Assembly: GCA_023436245.1 (NCBI GenBank)
Contig: JAEZJZ010000005.1
Span: 1-33,111, forward strand
DNA length: 33,111 bases
Direction of reading: 5' to 3'
Source: Bacillota bacterium
GTDB taxonomy: Bacteria; Bacillota; UBA994; UBA5500
Under the pieces are notes generated by a model. It saw only the letters and a program-made list of their open reading frames with translations, was not told the DNA's origin and made no database searches. Shown piece by piece: positions 19,701 to 27,605 of this stretch; the stretch's first letter is position 1; each line of letters opens with the position of its first letter. The translations under genes were made by a program, and so were the position numbers.

Positions 19701-22267
19701 GCAGATATGAGCTCACCGCCATGCCTCGCGGACAGTTTGGTGGCTCCGTTCCGTTGGAAGTAACCGTGGACGACGAGGGCACCCCTACTGCCACTAACTT
19801 GACCCTCACGCCGGCAATGATCTCCGGGTGGGTGCTCACTCCAGGCTCAGAGGGGACAGCCTTCGTCGTCGGAGAGCAGTGCGACCCTGACGCCGGGGTG
19901 CAATTGTACCAGGTCGTGGGCGGCAAGGAAGTGCGGGCTGCCCAAGCCAACATCGCCCGCGACGGCAGCTACTCGCTCGGCGGTAACCTGCCATCAGGTA
20001 CCTATCGTTTGTACGCGAACGCCTGGGGCAACAGCAACACCTATGCGCCTGCGATCCCGCTCACTCTTGACTATGAGGCGGGGACGCCTGTCACCGAGAT
20101 GAACATTGCGCTCACCGAACCTCTGGTCATCGGCCAGGTGCTGCAGCCAAATGGGCAAGGTTTCAGCAGGGAGAACGACTCCTGGGCAGACGTTTGCCTG
20201 CGCAGTCCTGACGGTCAGGAGCGCTGGTTCGGAACAGAGAACAACGGCAGATTCATCATCGGTGGAGACGTGCCCGTTGGTTCCTACACGCTTTGGGCCG
20301 GGGCCAGAGGGGACGGAAACCCGTATGCCGATGGAGCTGGAGAGCCAGTGCTGCTGGAGGTCGGTAAAACTAAGATACAGAATGTCAGCTTGGCCCTGCC
20401 TACTTTGAGTGGCCGGGTGCTGATCCCAGGCGGCGGACACTTCCACTTCATCCCCACCCAGACATCCACGGTGGATCTCTGCCTGCGCAGCGACCCCAAT
20501 GGCCCTGATTTGGCCTGGACCGGGGTGCACAGTGACGGAACCTTCATGTTCGGCGCGGTTGTGACGGAGGGAACGTACTATCTCATTGCCTGGGATCGCG
20601 GGAACGACAATCCCTATGCCAGGTCGCTTCCCGAAGAGGTGACCATCGACGACGTGGGTCAGACCGTAGTGCAGGACATTGCCTTGACTAGCCCAGTGAT
20701 CACCGGTCAGGTGTTGGTGCCAGACGGTAGTGAGCCGTTCACTATCAACTTTGGCGAAAACAAGGGCGTGCACGTCACCCTGAGGACCGCAGACGACAAC
20801 AACACCATCGTCAGTGATACAGCTCTCAACTGGCAGCCGTGTAACGGCTCGTTCCGGTTGGGAGGCAACATCCCGTCTGGCGAGTACATCCTCTATGCCG
20901 ACACCTGGGGCAGTGACAATCTCTATACGAATGCAGAGCCCCTGCCGGTGACCGTGCAAAGCGGAGGGCCACTAACTCAGAATATTCGTCTGACCAATCC
21001 GCAGCTGCAGGGCCAAGTCTTGGCGCCAGATGGAAATCCAATCAGCTTCGGGCCTGGTTCCTGGGCGGATCTGTGCCTGCGGAATACCGACGGGCGGGAC
21101 GTCGCCTGGGCTGGTACGGATCAAGACGGCAACTTCTCCATCGGCGGGAATATCACAACCGGTGACTACTACCTGTTTGCCTTCCCTCGCGGAGCAGGCA
21201 GTTACGCCAGATCGTTGCCGGTGGCAGTGCAGATCACGGCCGGGCTGCAGACACAGAATATTCATCTCACCACCCCGGGGGCATTGCTGTACACCATTGC
21301 CGGAGAACTGTCCTTGCCGGACGAGGACATCGCGGGCGAGAGCGGCATCACTGTGGTGGTCAAGGCGATACCCAGAGGTTTCAATGAGCAAGGACCGATC
21401 ATGCTGGAGGACGAGGCTCAGGTTAGGAATGTGGTTATTTCTGCCGGGGAACACGCAGCCAACTACTCAATTTCGGCTCCCTTGCCGCCAGAAGGGTTCG
21501 ACTACATCCTCCAGTACACCATCGACGCGGGATGCATTGACGACTACCCGCAGTACAGGGAAACTGCGTTCTACAGCGACCTGTTCTCTGGGCAGACGGT
21601 GCAATATCCCATCGCTGACTGGCTCGGTCTCTCCACTACGGGAGACTATCCGGATAAGAACCTGATCATCACCAAGCTGCGGACGATCAGCGGCACAGTC
21701 GCGCTTCCGAATCAGGCAACCGTTCCCGACGGCGGGCTGGCCGTGACGATCTACTGCGTCTCTGGTGAAGGCGGGTGGCAGCAGAGCTACGAGCAGCTGG
21801 CTGCGCAGGCACTGGGCTCAACAGCTTGCACCATTGCCGCTGGACAGAGTCAGGCGGAGTTCGAAATCAACTCTCTCTCGCCCAACGAGCGGTTCATCGG
21901 CTGGTACGACCAGTTCGGTCACCCTGAGGTGCAGGGCTACAGGCTGATGTACCAATTTGCCGCACCGGACGGGTCCCAAGTCTACGGCTTTTTCCATCCC
22001 GATGGGTCAGTCGGCAGCTTTGCCGCCGCCGCCTGGCTGGACGTTACCGACCAGGACGTCGCTGATGTGGCAGTTGACCTGGCGGCTTTCGCGCCTGCCC
22101 CTAACGCAGACGTCGACGGGGATGGAGATGTGGATGTGACTGACTTGGCTCTGGTGGCTCAAGCCTACGGCACAGATGATGCAGATTATGATCTCAACCA
22201 GAATGGGCGAGTCGATCTGTACGACCTGGTGCTGGTGGCCATGCAGTTGAATCTGCAAACGAACTAG
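16778..22267 (+). CDS. Secreted dockerin protein with A-B-C modules and six tandem repeats
   Basis: A 1829-aa exported protein. The ATG at 16778 is preferred to an in-frame TTG at 16742 because a strong purine-rich site (GGAGG within 16764-16774) lies just ahead and the signal peptide (1-28, cut after VAA) then begins the protein. Unrecognised modules follow in the order A (about 58-235), B (245-434), C (440-541), A (546-738), B (744-918); the same order opens the 22801 product. Six tandem carboxypeptidase-regulatory-like repeats start near 922, 1015, 1117, 1209, 1307 and 1409, with GQVLxPDG openings and SIGGxxxxGxYxL centres. Two C-like modules (about 1505 and 1637) precede a C-terminal type I dockerin (1778-1829) with loops DVDGDGDVDVTD and DLNQNGRVDLYD. 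The dockerin suggests attachment to a cohesin such as those of the neighbouring genes. No enzyme domain is seen. Probably cotranscribed from the promoter before 4238. Confidence 0.87.
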   Translation: MLNRNRFLLMLVAVLCFSSLLLAGPVAAEEQLGSDGVVRQTLQQLTPQPAYSIQEEGTGSITLQVQTGGALIDQWGVKVFQAEGEWMNELWLQLQITPSSDVQTVLISGFNDDPGQNYYVSMASNDALYLVTFTGAELGSTKIVQRDDSYFTLGLDLPLAEDGASIELHYRWPNGIRTHVGQVCAGAAIPAGNYSAQVWNWAESYSLFQPPVELSADTTLTFAADDIATVTTTIDLGTVNANLQRVETYQFPAAADFMNTVTHVQCLPGANAYDTNVSKGEYHTFGYVVRLTDSTGDYAYKFWRRDVGLSDELESTSLDLTEVQYLMDCRPVSPGETVYMGDLFTNGSFSYSRQPERWVVAKSTEDGDYLDPTGTLNLYHSSADLSSPVCSIRPEDGCFLIPADLPTGEYHAIFTPDSFGPVPLQFGTGTVRVEAGMTPSTTITGTLALPVSGAATVKLTATDVMNPEISFSTELSFDGSADTLSFEIQTGAFAGYHLKYEVLSGGEGLIPWGYYDGSQFVANHGGAVVVPGQTLVLTLPQSMPDYYQIVIHVKGEYYWSPSVWVQRAEQSGSSYRYVPVPDGPSDPLTIHSEPELGGMLLGISGLSFEPESNHYAVGISMGNALFPVEVTSAHLGNPITLTVVPDEYQPLAVSLPFEPDPADDLPIFLTGRDANGVAWLQGAVKPGAQIPEGVYDVHLAVQTGGNSYSLRAKDYTHSVDSSLVFDTSDLIALSVSVPEQVQVASAEQLTGSDQQTTMVPWAWDASTQHYSLLINKSVSYQQSVVYLEWNDWKYETVLSGDSLTQNLDLGAVAFQGKANLPKSSFLPGEEIWADSDSFSIVDQADRAWQVMRLYENRWIPAEGELLLTKSDGSDGIGCPFIFGRATLPYAAGSYQLSYQLPGSMLPINASLPVDITIGGAVVFGQVWQPDGTTPYEPSLNSWVDVSLRNLDSQREWWCGVDGNGNYAFIDAIPEGRYELTAMPRGQFGGSVPLEVTVDDEGTPTATNLTLTPAMISGWVLTPGSEGTAFVVGEQCDPDAGVQLYQVVGGKEVRAAQANIARDGSYSLGGNLPSGTYRLYANAWGNSNTYAPAIPLTLDYEAGTPVTEMNIALTEPLVIGQVLQPNGQGFSRENDSWADVCLRSPDGQERWFGTENNGRFIIGGDVPVGSYTLWAGARGDGNPYADGAGEPVLLEVGKTKIQNVSLALPTLSGRVLIPGGGHFHFIPTQTSTVDLCLRSDPNGPDLAWTGVHSDGTFMFGAVVTEGTYYLIAWDRGNDNPYARSLPEEVTIDDVGQTVVQDIALTSPVITGQVLVPDGSEPFTINFGENKGVHVTLRTADDNNTIVSDTALNWQPCNGSFRLGGNIPSGEYILYADTWGSDNLYTNAEPLPVTVQSGGPLTQNIRLTNPQLQGQVLAPDGNPISFGPGSWADLCLRNTDGRDVAWAGTDQDGNFSIGGNITTGDYYLFAFPRGAGSYARSLPVAVQITAGLQTQNIHLTTPGALLYTIAGELSLPDEDIAGESGITVVVKAIPRGFNEQGPIMLEDEAQVRNVVISAGEHAANYSISAPLPPEGFDYILQYTIDAGCIDDYPQYRETAFYSDLFSGQTVQYPIADWLGLSTTGDYPDKNLIITKLRTISGTVALPNQATVPDGGLAVTIYCVSGEGGWQQSYEQLAAQALGSTACTIAAGQSQAEFEINSLSPNERFIGWYDQFGHPEVQGYRLMYQFAAPDGSQVYGFFHPDGSVGSFAAAAWLDVTDQDVADVAVDLAAFAPAPNADVDGDGDVDVTDLALVAQAYGTDDADYDLNQNGRVDLYDLVLVAMQLNLQTN
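19541..21275 (+). repeat. Six tandem repeats of 92-102 codons
   Basis: In-frame repeats begin near 19541, 19820, 20126, 20402, 20698 and 21002. Each encodes (I/L)xGxVLxPDG, then a W(A/V)DVxLR stretch in most copies, an xDGxFxxGG turn and a PxGxYxL strand. This is the build of carboxypeptidase-regulatory-like beta-sandwich domains as found in Firmicute surface proteins. The copies have diverged, so the expansion is not recent. Confidence 0.75.
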
Positions 22268-22325
22268 GGATGAATAGTGCCGCTTGAGTGCAACAGGGGG
22301 CCGTCGCAATGGCCCCAATAGGTAG

Positions 22326-22359
22326 CGCAAGAGAGACGACAGCTGTCGTCTCTCTTGCG
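22326..22359 (+). terminator. Perfect 34-bp palindrome after the 16778 gene
   Basis: 22326-22342 is exactly complementary to 22343-22359 (17 bp, no spacer; centre AGCT), followed by only TTT. Together with the GGGGCC..GGCCCC stem at 22297-22316 it probably ends the upstream transcript. The exact symmetry also allows a protein-binding site. Confidence 0.6.
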
Positions 22360-22641
22360 TTTGGATGCACAGATGCAGTCCATAGGTCGCCCAGCCTATC
22401 CTGCGACTGCTCGACGATCACGGGAATCTTTGCAGTTCAGACAGCAGCACGGTGGCGACAGTGGCCCTAGATCCGGTTGCCAGATGCCAGTCCGTCTCTG
22501 CTCAACATCGGCTTGTAGCCATTGTTTCCGCCTCTTGTCGAGTCCTTATGCATTGCAGATGACGTCAGGCACTTACTCGCGAGGAGTTGGCCTGGCGTCT
22601 TCTACTTTCCAAATATATGGGCCTAGACATGGAATCTGGGC

Positions 22642-22666
22642 AGGAAAAACGAGATCATTGGCCAAT
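22642..22666 (+). promoter_or_regulatory. Degenerate SigH-like promoter for the 22801 gene
   Basis: GGCAGGAAAA with AGGA at 22642-22645, a 17-nt gap and GGCCAAT with CAAT at 22663-22666. The -35 element fits SigH well; the -10 has C in place of the usual G. It lies 135 bases before the ATG. Confidence 0.35.
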
Positions 22667-22800
22667 AGTAATATCTTGACATTGGATCGTCTTTCCTTTT
22701 GAGAACGGCGATCGGCCGCTGTGTGGGATGGTGAGCTAAGCTTGTTGCCTTTGACTGTATGCACCGCGGCCATCTGCGGAGAAGAACAGGAGGAGTAGAA

Positions 22801-25800
22801 ATGCGTGTTGGAAACAAGTCCGCCCTCTTAGGCTGCTGTTTGCTGGCTCTTTGCTTGCTGGGGCTAGTGCTCGGCCATCCAGCCTTGGTGGCTGCTGCGG
22901 AGCCGCGCTCGGCTCAGCAGGTGGATGGACGGGTTGTGCAGGTTGATGCCGCCACAGAGCCAGGGTTGAGCGCACAGGCAGCCGGGGAGTCCGTGACGCT
23001 GAGAGTGAAGTCAAACGGCGCAGCTCCTTACGAGGTTAATGTTTTCGCTCAGGACTCCTATGCACGATGGCGGCAACTCCGTCCCACGGTTGAGAAAACC
23101 CAAAGTGGAGAAGACTGGATCATCACCCTCTCTGGACTGGACTTTCAGTCCTACTCCGGGCATCGGGTGTACATCTCCACCGACTATGCGTTCTTGTATG
23201 CTCCTGCGACGGCGGAAATGGCCGGGGAGGAGACAGTAGTGCAAGTGGATGCAGCCAACTGCTATCCATTTCAGTTGAGTGTGCCTCCGACCTGGGGTCT
23301 CCAGAACACAAACATCACTCTCGGCTGCGTCTTCCCGGATGGCCGCAGTGCGACTATTGGGGAAGTTGAGCCCGGCACTTTGGTCCCGATCGGCGACTAC
23401 CACGTGATGCTGGTGGCAGAGACCGCTGATAGCAGCTATGTGCTGAGCCGGGTGAACTGGTCACTGCAGAGCGATCAGGATGTCATCAGCTTCTCGAATG
23501 ACGACCTAGTTACCTTGACTGCAAAGCCACAACTGCCGTCAGGCATTCAGCTATGTTCAGTCGAGTCCTATCAGCGGGCCGATGTGGACTACTCATCATC
23601 AATGTCTTATCGCGTTACGTGGAAGGCAGAGCAGGACGGCAGTTTCACCTGTCAGTTCAGCAAAGGGTCCTATGCGGATATCAACATCTCCTATTACCTC
23701 CATGCAGATCCGGCAGAGGAGTGGATTTACCAAGCTTCAGTTCCTTTCCCATATCTGACTGGCGATGACTTGATCGAGCATGATCTCTCCACCTTGCAGG
23801 CCACAATCGATCAGTCTATGGATGAACTGCAGGCCGGGGAAGAGATCTACATGTGGGGAAACTTCCAAGTCGCTGACGCCCTTGGCCATAGCTGGTCCAT
23901 CTACGACAGCAATTGGGATGACTTATTGGGAACCATCACCCTGCTTGACTCCAGCGATCAGGACGTGTTCACAGGGACCTTTGTGAATGGGCGGATCACT
24001 CTGCCTGATCACCTGAATGGTGACTACGCTTTACGCTACGAAGTAGTAGGCGGGCCGATCGCCGTCAGAGCAGCGACTCGAGCGGTGCACATTTTGGCAC
24101 CCGTCTTCCCGGAGATTACGGGCACCATTTCTCTGCCAGGGCAGCAGGTGGCCGAGAATGATGTCGTGGTGAAGCTGAGTTCTCCGGACATGGCTCTTTC
24201 CACCCAGGTGGTAATCGAAGCGGGAGAGAGCAGCGTCACCTACTCCTTGCCGCTCCCTACCTCCTATAGTAGCTTTCGCGTCAAGTACGAGATCCTGAGC
24301 GGGGGAGACGGATTGCTTCCTTGGGGATATCCCACTTGGTCCGGTGGGACCAGCGCACTGCCCGGCCAGGCAGATTATCTGAGGGCAGGAGAGACAGCCT
24401 CCTTTGTGCTTGCACCAACGCGGGCGGCAGCAGATCCGATCGTCTTCTGGTTGCCGAACATCAACCCAGAACAGCTCACTGTGAACTGCGCCTATTTGAC
24501 GCCGAATGGAGACGGCATGCGTTACCAGCATCTGTGGAGCATCAAAGACTCGGCACACATTGAGCCGGCAGATGGTGGGTGGTTGGTTGGACTGCCTGAC
24601 TTAGACTTCTCCAATGCATCCAGTTATCAGATCGGGATTTCCACCGGCGACGTGCTGCACATGCGTGCGGTCTCCAGCGCCGACCTAAATCAGCCGATTA
24701 CCCTGTCTGCAGACGGCTACACCGAGTTGCAGTTTAGCATGCCGGTTGACTTCGGCACCGGCGCCAACATTCGCCTCACCAGCCTGGACGGAAGCGGAAT
24801 CGCTTGGTGCGCTGGCGACGTGCAACCCGGCGCCCGTGTTCCGGCCGGTACCTACCACGTGCAGGCATTCAGCGGGCACAATCAGCCGGCATTCATGGTG
24901 AGCAAGATCAACTTGCACGTTGCAGGGGAAACCTGCCAACTAACCTTTGCAGCAGAAGAACTGGCCTCCATTCTGATCACTCTACCCGCGGGTATTGATG
25001 TGAACATGTTTGCGTGTCCCGCAGACTGCAGCATTCCATCTAGTTATTCTGTGGAGTTTTTCGAGCGCCAAGACGGGCGCCACGCGCTGACTCTGAGCAA
25101 GGGCGAATACGCTTGGTCCAATATCGCAGCATATAAAGATGACTGGTACTATCGGGTAGAGCTGCCTGAGTTGACTGTGGACGGTCCGCTTGATTTCGGC
25201 ACGCTTTCGCTCTGCGCAAAGCTTTCTCTGGATCAGTCCACGTTACTACCCGGCGCCAGCATCTACGCCTACTCTGATCAGGTCGATGTAGTGGATGAAC
25301 TCGGTTATGCCTGGGAGGTTGATCGGCAAGGGCAGGCGCAGGGACAGTTGCGTCTGGTGGACGCTAATCAGCAATCCAGGCTGGTCAAGTTCGTGAATGG
25401 TGTTGCCACGCTGCCAACTGACTGCAGTCCAGGCACCTATACGCTGACCTATGAGGTTCCGGATAGTCCGATTCCGATTACACCTTCGCTTCCGGTGAGC
25501 ATCACGCTGTCCGGCGAGGCACCGCAACCAGTTACGCTGCGCGTGCCTACCGGCGGCGACTCCCTTTCCTCGTGGCAGGTATCCATCTGGAGCCCGAGTG
25601 GTTCGTCTATTCCCACAGCAATTGTTGGAGACTTCACCATCATCGGGGACGGAGAGGACCAGTTGGTAGGGATCGCCGGGCTGAACTGGCAGCAACACGC
25701 TAGCTACTATGTACTGATTCAGACACCGGATGCGCTGTTCGCGCAGGCAGTCACGGCCGCGGATTGCGGCAGCGAGACTGTCCTTAACACCGCGAACCAC

Positions 25801-27444
25801 GTTCCCCTGAACATCATTCTGCCCCTTGACAACTCTGGGGCTGCCGATTCCGGAGTTGACCTGCATTACGTCTGGCCCGGGCTGGGTGTGCTGAACGGCA
25901 TCAACGTACAACCCGGTGTCTTGCTTCCTGCCGGAACCTATCACCTACAGGCGTGGAGTCGTGGCGGAAGTCAACCATATTCACTGGTCAGGCAGGACGT
26001 TCAACTGAGCCTGGGGAACAACGATGTAGTGTTCGCCGCGAGCGATGTTACGCAGTTGACGACTGCCATCAACTGCTCACAACCAGTCAGTGAGCTCTCC
26101 TCGTACTACTATCTGAACCAACAAGAGATGAGCCGGATGAGGATTATCCCCTGGGTGTCGCTCGGTGACAACCAGTTCACCACCTGGGTGAGCAGCGGCG
26201 AGTACGACCGTTTCAACTTCGTGGTCAGAGTCACCGATGGCGCAGAGGCCTGGAACTACAAGGTAACGAGACATCTGAATGCATCAGCGACCGACAGCAA
26301 CCTCACTTTGCAGCTCACTCAGTTGAGTCCGGTCTTTCAGGCGAGTGCTGGCCTGTTGTTCTCCTGCGGGACAGAGTATAACCTCTCCAAGCTGGTTCAG
26401 TTGAGCAACGCAGTTGGAGAGATCTGCCAAGTAGCCAAGGTGATAGACTCTGTTTGGGTCCAGGTTCCTGGGGCGCTGGACTTTTACCCTCTGCCTGATG
26501 CCGCATTCCCGCTGGACAGCGCTTCGGTGGTAGATGGCCGGTTTGTGGCGTCGTCCAAATGGTCAGGCACCTTCTATGCTGCCTACTCTGCAGATACTGG
26601 GCCAGTACCGTTTGTCGCCGGACCGCGCGCTAAGGTGGTTTTCACCGGCGAACTGCCAAAAGTCAGCTCTGAGTTCAGGTTTGTCTGTACGCCAGGGGCC
26701 GAGGTGTCCGCCCGTGAGAAGGTGCTGACCATCGACTATCCCGCACACACTGCATACCGCGTCTACCGCCTGGGGGAGACGGCCTCCTGGCAGACGTACG
26801 AAGGTCCGATCACTCTCAGCGGAGCGGATTTGACCGTGTATGCTCAATCCGGGGATTCAGTTGGCAACATCTACAACCAGAGTCTCTATGTCAAACTAAC
26901 CGTTCCCGGCAGTCAGTTGCATTTAACCGTGGGGCAACAGGATCCCGTTAACATCGGCCTGGTTCGACGGGCAGACAATGGGGGAGATATCCTGGTGTGC
27001 ACGGAGTATCTAGTGAAAGCCCTGGGCATGAGCGTCACCTATGAGCCAAGCGATGGGTCGCTGAGGCTCATCTCTGGCGACAAGGAGCTGCTCTGCACGC
27101 TTGGACAGACCGGGCTGGCTGTGAACGGGGTAGCGCACCCGATGCCGACCGCACCTGTCTTGGTCGAAGGGAAGCTATACCTGCCTGTGAAGCACATTCT
27201 TGCACCGTTAGGCTACCGTGCCATCGAGCATGACGATGATATCTGGTTGCTGCAGACCGAGCAAGCGCTGGATTTGGATGGCGATCAGCAGTTTGGGGTC
27301 GGCGACTTGGCGAAACTCGGTCTTGCGTATGGCAGCAAGGCGACAGATACAGGCTTTGCCTCTAAGTTCGACCTCACAGCAGATGATGTAATCGATCTCT
27401 ATGACCTCGTATTCCTGGCTCGTTGGCTAGTCGCGGCCAACTGA
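22801..27444 (+). CDS. Secreted dockerin protein with three A-B module pairs
   Basis: A 1547-aa exported protein. The ATG at 22801 is chosen over an in-frame ATG at 22759 because AGGAGGAG at 22788-22795 precedes it and a clean signal peptide (1-33, cut after VAAA) follows. The modules run A (about 61-245), B (253-431), C (436-541), A (544-730), B (739-905), A (909-1091), B (1099-1281), then a short beta-rich stretch (1289-1373). A diverged copper-amine-oxidase-N-like domain (1373-1487) and a type I dockerin (1489-1547, DLDGDQQFGVGD and DLTADDVIDLYD) end the protein. Module A copies share GLxF..SxYxVxIxTxDAL and PGxxxPAGTYHVQ signatures with the 16778 product. The first part of the two proteins has the same module order, so they are paralogues. 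The function is unknown; a structural or binding subunit carried by its dockerin is the best guess. A lipobox was looked for and is absent. Confidence 0.86.
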   Translation: MRVGNKSALLGCCLLALCLLGLVLGHPALVAAAEPRSAQQVDGRVVQVDAATEPGLSAQAAGESVTLRVKSNGAAPYEVNVFAQDSYARWRQLRPTVEKTQSGEDWIITLSGLDFQSYSGHRVYISTDYAFLYAPATAEMAGEETVVQVDAANCYPFQLSVPPTWGLQNTNITLGCVFPDGRSATIGEVEPGTLVPIGDYHVMLVAETADSSYVLSRVNWSLQSDQDVISFSNDDLVTLTAKPQLPSGIQLCSVESYQRADVDYSSSMSYRVTWKAEQDGSFTCQFSKGSYADINISYYLHADPAEEWIYQASVPFPYLTGDDLIEHDLSTLQATIDQSMDELQAGEEIYMWGNFQVADALGHSWSIYDSNWDDLLGTITLLDSSDQDVFTGTFVNGRITLPDHLNGDYALRYEVVGGPIAVRAATRAVHILAPVFPEITGTISLPGQQVAENDVVVKLSSPDMALSTQVVIEAGESSVTYSLPLPTSYSSFRVKYEILSGGDGLLPWGYPTWSGGTSALPGQADYLRAGETASFVLAPTRAAADPIVFWLPNINPEQLTVNCAYLTPNGDGMRYQHLWSIKDSAHIEPADGGWLVGLPDLDFSNASSYQIGISTGDVLHMRAVSSADLNQPITLSADGYTELQFSMPVDFGTGANIRLTSLDGSGIAWCAGDVQPGARVPAGTYHVQAFSGHNQPAFMVSKINLHVAGETCQLTFAAEELASILITLPAGIDVNMFACPADCSIPSSYSVEFFERQDGRHALTLSKGEYAWSNIAAYKDDWYYRVELPELTVDGPLDFGTLSLCAKLSLDQSTLLPGASIYAYSDQVDVVDELGYAWEVDRQGQAQGQLRLVDANQQSRLVKFVNGVATLPTDCSPGTYTLTYEVPDSPIPITPSLPVSITLSGEAPQPVTLRVPTGGDSLSSWQVSIWSPSGSSIPTAIVGDFTIIGDGEDQLVGIAGLNWQQHASYYVLIQTPDALFAQAVTAADCGSETVLNTANHVPLNIILPLDNSGAADSGVDLHYVWPGLGVLNGINVQPGVLLPAGTYHLQAWSRGGSQPYSLVRQDVQLSLGNNDVVFAASDVTQLTTAINCSQPVSELSSYYYLNQQEMSRMRIIPWVSLGDNQFTTWVSSGEYDRFNFVVRVTDGAEAWNYKVTRHLNASATDSNLTLQLTQLSPVFQASAGLLFSCGTEYNLSKLVQLSNAVGEICQVAKVIDSVWVQVPGALDFYPLPDAAFPLDSASVVDGRFVASSKWSGTFYAAYSADTGPVPFVAGPRAKVVFTGELPKVSSEFRFVCTPGAEVSAREKVLTIDYPAHTAYRVYRLGETASWQTYEGPITLSGADLTVYAQSGDSVGNIYNQSLYVKLTVPGSQLHLTVGQQDPVNIGLVRRADNGGDILVCTEYLVKALGMSVTYEPSDGSLRLISGDKELLCTLGQTGLAVNGVAHPMPTAPVLVEGKLYLPVKHILAPLGYRAIEHDDDIWLLQTEQALDLDGDQQFGVGDLAKLGLAYGSKATDTGFASKFDLTADDVIDLYDLVFLARWLVAAN

Positions 27445-27451
27445 ATAAGCA

Positions 27452-27480
27452 GACGACCCCTGGCTTTCGGGGGTCGTCCT
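27452..27480 (+). terminator. Intrinsic terminator after the 22801 gene
   Basis: GACGACCCC (27452-27460) pairs with GGGGTCGTC (27470-27478) around a 9-nt loop, followed by CTTCGTTCTT. It starts 8 bases after the stop codon. Confidence 0.75.
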
Positions 27481-27544
27481 TCGTTCTTGCCGCTTACGTT
27501 GGCGTGGCGAGGCTATTGCTCGTTGCAGTGCTTGGTGCCAGAGC

Positions 27545-27570
27545 AGGAAGCGGCGGTCGGTTCGTTGAAT
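27545..27570 (+). promoter_or_regulatory. SigH-like promoter for the protease gene
   Basis: AGCAGGAAG with AGGA at 27545-27548, an 18-nt gap and GTTGAAT with GAAT at 27567-27570. This is a full match to the SigH pattern, only 36 bases before the start codon at 27606. Confidence 0.55.
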
Positions 27571-27605
27571 ACATCCCCAATCCACGCACGATGGGGGAAT
27601 CAGAC

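Larger units (their letters stand above)
22268..22800. other. Intergenic region with hairpins and a weak SigH-like site
   Basis: The gap of 533 bases holds a 6-bp stem (22297-22302 with 22311-22316), the 34-bp palindrome at 22326-22359 and a degenerate SigH-like site at 22642-22666. Open frames here (for example 22355-22702) lack a ribosome site and family resemblance, and I take them as chance. TTGACA at 22676-22681 has no acceptable -10 partner. Nothing else is recognised. Confidence 0.6.

Noticed and set aside
22355..22702. A 115-codon frame in the 533-base gap
   Set aside because: No Shine-Dalgarno site, Arg/Ser-rich low-complexity product and no resemblance to a known family. It also covers the SigH-like site.
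22676..22704. TTGACA as a SigA promoter for the 22801 gene
   Set aside because: At 17 nt the -10 would be TTGAGA, a poor match. The SigH-like site just upstream is more in line with the other genes.
22801..22860. Lipoprotein signal (LLGCC) in the 22801 product
   Set aside because: The cysteine is only at residue 12, before the hydrophobic core ends, and the lipobox -2 position is Leu. A normal cleavage site follows at VAAA.
27423..27605. Longer start for the protease reading frame
   Set aside because: The extension would run through the terminator hairpin at 27452-27478 and the SigH-like promoter, and it would bury the signal peptide.
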